From assembly GCA_015680685.1 (NCBI GenBank), contig MNCI01030582.1, positions 97,670 to 149,431 on the forward strand: a stretch of DNA of 51,762 nucleotides. Direction: 5' to 3'. Shown here one piece after another: positions 22,766 to 30,384 of this stretch (its first letter is position 1; the number at the start of each line of letters is the position of its first letter). The notes beneath the pieces were generated by a model. That model worked only from the letters and a program-made list of their open reading frames with translations, was not told the DNA's origin and made no database searches. Source of the DNA: Gnetum montanum (taxonomy: Eukaryota > Streptophyta > Gnetopsida > Gnetales > Gnetaceae). A program made the position numbers and the translations under genes.

Positions 22766-23215
22766 CTGTCCACTCGGTACACTATGCCGAGAGGATTCTG
22801 GAACAATGTGTGCGCGCGGGCAACTATGAATAGAGTATTGTTGAGGTAATCTAACCCTCGCGGCAATAGTGCCCACACTCGCGTTAATGGGCGTGTTGAC
22901 CTGGGCCCACGGGTAGAACCATCCTCGTTAACAAGTGGCCCCTCGTCAATGTCTTCTATGAAGACCATGACACCCTCTGCAGCTCCCAGCAGCATTGCCT
23001 CAAGCACGCTCCTTGCAATCACTTCACTAAAGTTCAACCAGATGGCCACCTCGAAATTGTCCAGTAGGAAGGCCAAAAATCCACATGCACCTTCCTGGAA
23101 CCATACCCCGTTGTTATCCATGGTTAGATCCGGGGGAAGCTCCTCAGTCTCAACGGGGCCAACCCATGTTAACCCCCCTACAAGCTCAAAAACAAGGAGG
23201 AAGCGCTTACTGTCC
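22766..23215 (-). other. FCP1/NIF-like HAD domain, catalytically degenerate (exon 2, element A)
   Basis: 150 residues, fully open. The order of landmarks follows FCP1-homology proteins of plants: hydrophobic strand plus motif I, then R/EGACxFLxFLLDxFEVAIW, then acidic loop, then PLxRVWxLLPxGxDYxNNTLF, then NPxGxVYRV. Family members need Asp-x-Asp at motif I and Asp-Asp at the NTLLIDDSP motif. Here these positions read E-L-V and V-A-R, and in C V-E-L and T-T-R. A pseudo-phosphatase fold is inferred. A profile search is needed to confirm the family. Confidence 0.6.
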
Positions 23216-24029
23216 CTACAAGCAATCAAGACGCCACGATAAATTAGCCATGCTTCAAAACAGCCCAAAAAGTAAGAGTTCACATCATGAATCAACACTT
23301 AAAATCTAAAAATTTGCTAACTGTTTACACTCAGCGTATATGCCCCATAAACCAGCGTATACGCCAACAAAACCGTTTACGCTTAGCGCAATACGCTGCT
23401 TAACTTAGCGTATACGTTGACAAAGAACTGTTTACACTCAGCGTATATGCCCCATAAACCAGTGTATACGCCGACGAAACTGTTTACGCTTAGCGCAATA
23501 CGCTGCTTAACATAGCGTATACGCCGACAATAAACTATTTACGCCCAGCGTATACGCCGAAGAAACCCTCAGCATATACGCCCAAGTTCGCTTTCAGCGT
23601 AAACAGTCTACGCCGGCACTGAGCAAATGAGTTTACGCCAGAAACATGACAAATAAGTCTACGCTGTGAAGACAACTGCGCATGCACAGCGTATACGCTG
23701 AACAAACCCTCAGCGTATACGCCGTTACAGTAAACAAGATTTACGCTGATAGGACAAACAAATCACGCTGACAAAACTTCGCGCATAGAGAACTCATGAC
23801 ACTGTGGCTTACGCTGACATAACAGTGCAGGAAAAATGCTTACGCTGATAAAACTAAGTACGCCCTGATAGTCTACGCTACCTGACTTCATGCTATGAGG
23901 TTACGCTCGGCGTATACGCCGAAAACCCTCTACGCTGCAAACCCTCTACGCTCGGCGTATATGCCGAGACTGTCTACACTAAAGAAAAGAAGCAAAGAAA
24001 TAATAGTAGAGGCAGGGATCAGAGCCTAC
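23216..24029 (-). repeat. Intron 1 of the opposite-strand gene, packed with GCGTATACGC palindromes (element A)
   Basis: Donor CACAG|GTAGGC at 24030/24029, acceptor TTGTAG|GGAC at 23216/23215. The 814-bp intron has well over a dozen copies of AGCGTATACGCC, GCGTATACGC or half-sites TTTACGCT. One internal stretch of about 130 bp (23320-23450) is repeated next to itself. The same motif fills the LTR U3. C's intron 1 (42538-43084) is built the same way. Confidence 0.85.
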
Positions 24030-24438
24030 CTGTGGGATGTCACAGGCCATGATGGGATCCTTGGCCGGGGCAGGCACTGCAGCATGGCTTCAGTCTCCTC
24101 CGCAAAGGTCAAGTTGGGACCCTTCCTCCCCTGGCCTTCCACTTCTTTTCCTTTGCCCATCTCGGCCTCCTTTACGTTGGTTGCACAAGTTTATGCTAAA
24201 GAAAAGAACTATCTACGCTGGCGCCTAAAATTCTACACTCCACGTCTATGCTAGGGTTGAGTGTTGGGCATCTACACTAAGAGTTACTCTTCGGCGTCTA
24301 CGCTCACGAGCAAGTTTACGCTTACGCTAGGCGCGACAATTTATGTTTACGCTTCGACAGTTTACGCTTACGCTTTAACAGTTTACACTCTTCCACTTAC
24401 GCTCACAATTCAAAGTAAGAAAAAATGAAATCCCCCCC

Positions 24439-24446
24439 CTTTTATA
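24439..24446 (-). promoter_or_regulatory. TATA box for the opposite-strand gene, element A
   Basis: TATAAAAG on minus in the context GTGCTATAAAAGG, 279 bp upstream of the exon 1 ATG (24160). C has GTGCTATATATAG at the same relative place. The leader between TATA and ATG has several TTTACGCT words. Confidence 0.7.
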
Positions 24447-24597
24447 GCACTCCGCTGACACCGCCGCCGCCACTTACGCCACCGTTGCCCCCTTTTTGCC
24501 ATTTTGTTCCTTTTTGCTCATTTTTCGCTAAAATTTGCCTAGGAAAAATAATAAAAAATATGAAAAATAGAAATTACTACATCCTGGTTCTCCTGTG

Positions 24598-24705
24598 GAC
24601 CCCAGTCTGCCACTTAACGCCCGGTAAGGCGATAAACTGGCACTTAACGCCCGGTAAGGCGATAAACTGCCACTTATGGCCCGGTAAGGCCTTAAACTAC
24701 CATGC
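24598..24705 (+). repeat. Boundary repeats between the opposite-strand gene and RT, element A
   Basis: Three or four units such as CGCCCGGTAAGGCGATAAAC and GGCCCGGTAAGGCCTTAAAC, each followed by TGCCAC or similar. C has five units of the same sequence, reverse-complemented, at 41640-41826. Confidence 0.9.
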
Positions 24706-26416
24706 GTCCCGGTGTGACGGTAATCCATCGTTATACATTTACACATAGTTTAAAATCACCAAAAGACACAGAACGATACCCCTTTGCTTATTTAGCTCTC
24801 TATTTATTGGCAAGAGTGAGCTTAATGGACTGCCGCTCAAAGGACTGCCAGCATTTAACCGCACCGTTAACCATTGACGAATCATACTGCAAAATTACAA
24901 GAGACATTAACATAAACCTCATCAACTTAAGTTCACTAACAGAAAATGTAGTCATAGCTTTAGCACAACAAATAACAGATGATTACAAAGACATGACAAA
25001 ATTCCTTGACATAGAGGCCGAGAATATCACCGAAGACCCGTTGGCCGAGACTCCCATCGTCATGCTCAATGGGGAAACTAAAATTTTAAATTGAGCACCT
25101 TATTACAACCGCCATTAGCTAAAAACATTGAGAACGTGCTTAGGGAAAACATGAAAGCATTCACTTGGTCCTACACAGACATGCCCGGGCTAGACCCCCG
25201 AATTGTCCAACACAATATTATCCTTGAATCAAAGTTGAGACCGGTAAAACAAAAAGCACGAAAGGTTAAGCCCGAGGTGGCATTAGCAGTTCGCAATGAG
25301 ATCACCAAGCTTTATCAAGATGGCTTCATTCGAGCCGTCGATTACGCCGAATGGGTATCTAACATGGTCATTGTTCTGAAGAAGAACGGAAGCATTCATT
25401 TGTGCATTGACTTCGGGGATTTGAATGTAGCGACCATAAAGGATGATTTTCCTTTACCCAGCATTGATCAACTTGTTGACTCAACTGCTAGGCACGCACT
25501 ATTATCCTTTATGGACAGCTTCTCGGGATACAATCAAATACGAATCAAACTGGAGCATCAGCTTCAGAAAACCTTTATGACACCATGGGGAAGCTTTTGT
25601 TACACAATGATGCCCTTTGGTCTCAAGAACGCTGGGGCCACGTATCAAAGAGCGATGACATTTATCTTTAACGATTACATATTACACTCACTCAACGACT
25701 ACGTGGATGACATTGTGGCTAAGTCAAAAATAGAGGAACAACATACACAAGATCTCGACTTAGTCTTAAAACGTTGTTTGAAGTACGAATTGGGGCTCAA
25801 CCCGAAAAAATGTGTCTTCGGCGTTAAGACAGGCAAAATGCTTGGATTTATAGCCTCGGAAGCAGGGATACGAGTAGACCCCGATAAGGTTAAGGCCATA
25901 ACGAACCTGAAACCACTAGGTAATCTTACCGAACTTCGAGGTCTACAAGGCAGATTGCAGTTTATCAGGCACTTCATAGAAAAATTGACGGATAAACTAA
26001 AACCTATGAACCACCTGTTACGCAAGAACATACATTTTGAATGGACTCCGCAGTGCCAAGAAGCATTCGATAACATTAAAACGACACTTTCCCGGTTACC
26101 CATGGTTTATCCACCTTAAAATGATAAACCATTTTACATCTACCTCGCTAGTTCAGATTCGTCCATTGCGTCTATGCTTTGCCAGAAACACGATGATGGA
26201 ACCGAAGTCCCTGTATATTACTTGAGCCACGTATTAGTTGCCCACGAGAAAAGGTACAACGACGTGGAGAAGTCATGTTTAGCTTTGGTCTTTTCTTTAA
26301 GAAAATGACGACATTACCTCTTCCATAACTAGGTTTACATAATTTGCAAGGACAATGTACTAAGATCCATAACAGGGAATATTTACGAAACAAGTCGAAT
26401 AGCCTGGTGGAAAGCC
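24706..26416 (+). pseudogene. Element A reverse transcriptase and RNase H
   Basis: Copies element RNA into DNA. The pol frame starts upstream of 24706 without a clear ATG and shifts by one base at about 25087 (an A is missing relative to C). The RT core (25091-26119) has FIRAVDYAEWVSNMV, LCIDFGDLN, SFMDSFSGYNQ with the first catalytic Asp (about residue 139 of that frame), MPFGLKNAGATYQRAM and YVDD (about residue 205). RNase H follows from 26120 (FYIYLASSDSSIASMLCQ, VYYLSHVL, SCLALVFSLRK) with stops at 26119, 26308 and 26332. How it is translated is unclear, because the gag-pro frame stops 5.6 kb upstream. Confidence 0.95.
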
Positions 26417-27060
26417 ATGATAGCCGAGTTTGACCTGTATTACGTAGCGCAATCATCAGTTAAGGGACAAGCTATAGTAAATCAACTGGCAACATCACCG
26501 ACACGAGACCAAGCGACTATAGACCCAGAGTTCCCAGATGAGAATATAAGCATCATAGACATAGTGCTCGATGACTACGATGCTATTTTGAACTTTGATG
26601 GAGCATCTACCTCTCGAGAAGGAAGTGCAGCTGCTGTCATCACCTATCCCTCCAGGGAGATTCGACCCTTTGCCTATTGTTTCAATTTTCACTGCACCAA
26701 CAACATAGTAGAGTATGAAGGTCTCCTTAGAGGTCTCGTGGCAGCTTTGGCTTTAAACATCACACGGCTTGTAGTCAGAGGAGACTCGCAACTGGTCATA
26801 AACCAAGTCACGGATGTCTATACATGCAAAGCCCAACATTTACAACCATACTATGACTTGGCAAAACACCTAATGAGGCGATTTGAAAACATCGATGTGC
26901 AACACGTCTCGAGAAACGATAACACCATCGCAGACGCGCTAGCCACATTAGTGTTAAACATATCGTCAAACATGTTCCACACGTTGCCAAGCTCCATAAC
27001 CAATTGTGCTGAACCATTCACTGACACCCTTGACACGTTGCCGATTGCATCTGTTAGTTC
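26417..27060 (+). pseudogene. Element A second (archaeal-type) RNase H domain
   Basis: In the same frame as the downstream integrase. Acidic residues expected for this fold are visible: Asp in LNFDGAS, Glu in VEYEGLLRG, Asp in VRGDSQLV, Asp in NTIADALATLV. A second RNase H between the ordinary RNase H and integrase is the hallmark of the Tat lineage of plant Ty3/gypsy elements. C (39960-39330) and B (11930-11480) have it too. This segment itself is intact. Confidence 0.9.
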
Positions 27061-28314
27061 AACACACGTGATTGAATGGTACGATGACATAAAAGAATAC
27101 CTTCTATGCAGCGAAACACCACGACATCTAACAAATGCACAGAAAGACACAGTGCGGAAATGTTCTAAGCAGTATACCTTAGTAGGGGACACACTATGTC
27201 GTCGATCCTACGAAGGCATATTGCTAATATGCGTTAGTAGTACCAATGCCCAAACTATTGTTGAACAGGTACATGAGGGACTATGTGGAGGACACATAGC
27301 ACCGAAAGCCATGGCAACAAAGATTAGCCGCTTAGGCTATTATTGGCCACACATGGAATACGACTGTCTCACCAAAGTCAAAACATGTAGTACTTGTCAA
27401 AAACACAGCAATCTGATACATGTCCCACCAAATGAGTTGCACACAACGCAAATCACATGGCCCTTTCAAAAGTGGGGGTTGGACCTCATTGGCCAGATAA
27501 CCCCCTCATCTTCCACGGGCCATAGTTTCATTATAACCATCACAGAATACTTCACGAAGTGGGTAGAAGCTACTTCCCTTCGAAAAACTACATCCAAACA
27601 GGTATGCAATTTCATTCTCAAAAACATTGTAACCTGCTTTGGCATTCCCATGATAATCATCATTGACAATGGACCACAATTTAGCAGTGCCGAGACCAAA
27701 ACCTTTTGTGAAAATTTAGGGATCAAACACTCATTTTCATCCCCTTACTATCCTCAGAGCAATGGACAAGTGGAGGCAACAAACAAAACGATTATTACAA
27801 TACTTAAGAAAATGCTTACCTAGAGCAAAAGAAAATGGCATGAGCAATTGACATACGCATTGTGGGCATACCGTACTACGCACCGAACTTCGACAGGTAA
27901 AACATCATACAGTCTTGTTTACGGTTCAGAAGCTGTTTTACCTTTGGAATTGTAGGTACCATCATTAAGGATAACACTTTTGGGGCTTCTCGACGACGGG
28001 CAAAACAATGATCTACGCATCGTTGATCTTGACTCGGTGGAGGAAGAACGCGTGTGCACCCTCGATGAAATCGAATGGTATCAAAAACAACAATGGCAAC
28101 GACATCAACATGACATCAACAAGTGCCCTATCAAAGAAGGTGAGCTTGTGCTTAAAGCTGTTCGAGAACACTTGGACAAATTCTCAGCCAATTGGGAAGG
28201 GCCTTACTTGGTCATTAAAACATTTGACAACTGAGCATTCAAGCTAGCTGATATGGAAGGAAATGAATTCGTCAATCCAACCAATCACTTGTTCCTGAAA
28301 CCATTCTACATTTG
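27061..28314 (+). pseudogene. Element A integrase
   Basis: Inserts element cDNA into the genome. The HHCC zinc region is at about 27270-27410 (HEGLCGGHIA, KTCSTC). The catalytic triad is Asp in KWGLDLIGQ, Asp in IIDNGPQF and Glu in GQVEATNK (to about 27790). Then TTHRTSTGKTSYSLVYGSEAVLP and a C-terminal part with GELVLKAV, FSANWEGPYLVIK and a final FLKPFYI before TGA at 28312-28314. Stops at about 27822, 27952 and 28232 break it. The C-terminal region has no chromodomain that I can see, as expected for Tat elements. Confidence 0.93.
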
Positions 28315-28329
28315 AGTACAAGCTCAGGT

Positions 28330-28690
28330 ACGTAAGAGTCCTGGAATCATGACAATAAACTGATACCACAGAACAGTCCTGGGTTATGACTTAAAACTGA
28401 CACCACAACTGTCCTGGCATCATGACGATAAACTGATACCCCACAGTGTCCACAATGACGATAAACTAGCACTTGTCCGACATGACAGTAAACTGCCACC
28501 GTCACAACCATCAGAGTCTGTTAAGACTATAAACTAGCTTGCCTCCTCATAGTCCGCTAAGACTAAAAACTGGCAATGTAACGTTTGCCACGACGCTAAA
28601 CAGGCAATGTCCAAAGGGTACGACATAAAACTAACCCATGATAGTCCGTCAAGACTATAAACTGGCAAGTTCATCCCTGGTTCATCAATC
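28330..28690 (+). repeat. Boundary repeats after integrase, element A
   Basis: Nine or ten loose units of 35-45 bp containing ATGACGATAAACTGATACC or GACTATAAACTGGCAA, usually preceded by GTCC. They correspond to the regular 37-bp satellite of C (4230-5500) and to 9560-10115 of B. Confidence 0.85.
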
Positions 28691-29573
28691 TGCCACCACA
28701 TTTGAGCTTCATCACTACATCATCCGCCATCAGAAGATCCTACCAACGCTGTTGCCATTGACATACAGTGCTTGAAATCTCTTTCGGCATCTTTGTTTCA
28801 TCTGCTGCCGTGTAAGTCTAAGCTTGATTATTCACTCATGGTTTTCTTGTCTCCTTGGAGTTGTGTTTGCAGGATGACACCCCGAGGTTTTCGCACAAGA
28901 ATGCATCACATCACAAGCAGCAAGATGGAACAATGTTCACAGCATACATGACGAGACTAAATCAAACTGTTCACTAGTACATTCCCATTCCCGGTATATT
29001 CGCTATCTGTTTACCAACCTCCGATACACCGAATACATTTAAAAATTTGAGCATACTATTGCACACTGCAACACGTTACAGTAGTTGCAACACATAGCCT
29101 GGCACCTGAGCATGAGTACAAGATCAACGCAAACCTTCAAAAGAAAAAAATAGGTACTCATGTCCAAAACGGTCAAGAAGCATCCAGTTGCATGGCTTTG
29201 GCTCTTCGCCAACAGGCCCCGCCTAAAACTTTAAACACGGGCCCTGTTCCTCCAAAGAATGCAACACATCCTTCCGTGGCTTTGGTCTTGCCAACAAGTT
29301 CTCTTGAACACTAACCAAGAGCCTTGTTCAGCCAAAGGACATACATCGCATGTCTGAACTCCGAGTTTGCTAAATAATGGCTATTAACAAGGACCAGATG
29401 CCACACACCTGAGCATCCCATTTCCCAAGCACAATCCCTTGGGTAGTGATCAATCCCCACAATCTCCGTTTTCCTACCAGCCACAAACTTTCCTTTCCCG
29501 ATCCCATGTACTACTGAACATAGTGCGATGATGTCTAGTCAAGTGGCAACGGACAAAGTCTTGATATGGCTGC
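28691..29573 (+). other. 3' UTR of element A, no gene
   Basis: No coding signal. It contains the two-unit repeat with CTTTGG ends (about 29200-29340), also seen in C. It aligns with C's 3' UTR in the same order. Confidence 0.65.
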
Positions 29574-29658
29574 TTGTGGTGTTTTGCACTTTTTTGTCGA
29601 CGCTTCTCGGGTAGATTCCTCCAAGCGTCAACAAAGAGGGGCCAATGAAACACCACAA
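29574..29658 (+). promoter_or_regulatory. Polypurine tract inside a stem-loop, element A
   Basis: PPT AACAAAGAGGGGCCAA at 29630-29645, immediately before the LTR at 29646. Outer arms TTGTGGTGTTT (29574-29584) and AAACACCACAA (29648-29658) pair perfectly. Inner arms TTTGTCGACGCTT and AAGCGTCAACAAA pair with one mismatch. The loop is about 17 nt. Confidence 0.8.
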
Positions 29659-30384
29659 AATTTTGAACTTGGTACTTCTCTAGCAAGAAACAGGTCCCTG
29701 AGGCTCACGAACAACCACGGCTACATTTGGTGTCGCACATTGCAATACCAACGTATTCGCCCAGCGTATATGCATGACATCAACAACATATACACCCAAC
29801 GTAGACATCCAACTTACATGCCCGACGTACACTTCACATGTACGCTCGGTGGGTACGGAAAATGTTTACGCCTGACATGGAGTCTCCAAAGATAGAATGA
29901 AGACAGCACCGAAGAGCAAGAATTGAAGCAAGTCGGCAACCATCAGCATATATGCTCGACGTATACACCCAGCCATTATTGGCGTATACGCTGAGCGTGT
30001 ATGCCCGACGTATACGCCCAGCCATTGTTGGTGTATATGCTGAGCGTGTACGCCCAGCGTCCACAGCATCTACGCCCAGCATATCCAGCGTATATGCCCA
30101 GCGTATACGCCCAGAGTCTATGCCCACCTGATACAGCGTATACGCTCGGCGTATATGCTTAGCAGATGTAATATGTTGTACACTTGTAAATTTTACGCCC
30201 TTTTGCGCCCGGTCAACGTCCACATGTCGCCCAACCCAAGTCTAGCGTAACAACCGGTATAAAAATCCCACTTTTCCATTTGCATGGGGCTTTTTCGGAG
30301 AAAACTCCCAGAGCATACCAGAGAATGATTACGTTGCACACCAGAGCTAAAAACCCTTTTACGCTGGACAGTATTGTACGTTGG
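29646..30384 (+). repeat. 3' LTR of element A, truncated at its right end
   Basis: It starts TGAAACACCACAAAAT and follows the 5' LTR through U3, the palindrome array and the TATA box (TATAAAAATCCC at 30258). Similarity stops after GTATTGTACGTTGG. The last 450 bp or so, including the conserved U5, are missing. The next bases are coding sequence of B's opposite-strand gene, so a deletion joined the two. Confidence 0.9.

Larger units (their letters stand above)
19627..24160 (-). pseudogene. Opposite-strand eight-exon gene of element A (HAD-like + transposon-protein-like, about 1,060 aa)
   Basis: Exons on minus: 24160-24030, 23215-22766, 22689-22427, 22337-21307, about 21201-20971, 20883-20689, 20612-19828, 19728-19627; stop TAG at 19627. 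Introns begin GT and end AG, frame is kept across junctions, and C has the same structure. Exon 5's acceptor looks decayed. Exon 2 resembles FCP1/NIF-type HAD phosphatases: FLLVFELVGGL in the place of the DxDGT-type motif, CGFLAFLLDNFEVAIW, then LPRGLDYLNNTLFIVARAH in the place of the LIDDSP motif. The catalytic acids are absent. Exon 4 (KFLSNLFGVP; LYPLFRARVFPKTLSQ) resembles plant transposon/plant-mobile-domain proteins. Exon 5 is acidic, exon 7 coiled-coil-like and basic. Stops: TAG at about 21764 and 21605, TAG in exon 6, TAA and TGA (20329-20331) in exon 7. The role is unknown. Confidence 0.85.
13091..30384 (+). mobile_element. Element A: most complete Tat-like Ty3/gypsy copy, inserted in the RT of element B
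   Basis: 5' LTR 13091-14255, PBS 14261-14279, gag 14864 onward, protease to 19067, opposite-strand gene 24160-19627, RT to integrase 24706-28314, 3' UTR, PPT stem-loop, truncated 3' LTR 29646-30384. The left junction falls inside B's RT just before the codons for NIVVVHKK. The right junction is not a clean LTR end: the LTR stops about 450 bp early and is fused to exon 3 of B's opposite-strand gene. A target duplication therefore cannot be tested. This is the youngest insertion of the three by nesting order. Confidence 0.92.

Noticed and set aside
23310-24030. Regularly spaced palindromic repeats resembling a CRISPR-like array
   Set aside because: Spacing is irregular, the repeats are only 10-12 bp, the surroundings are a plant retrotransposon, and the stretch is bounded by splice sites.
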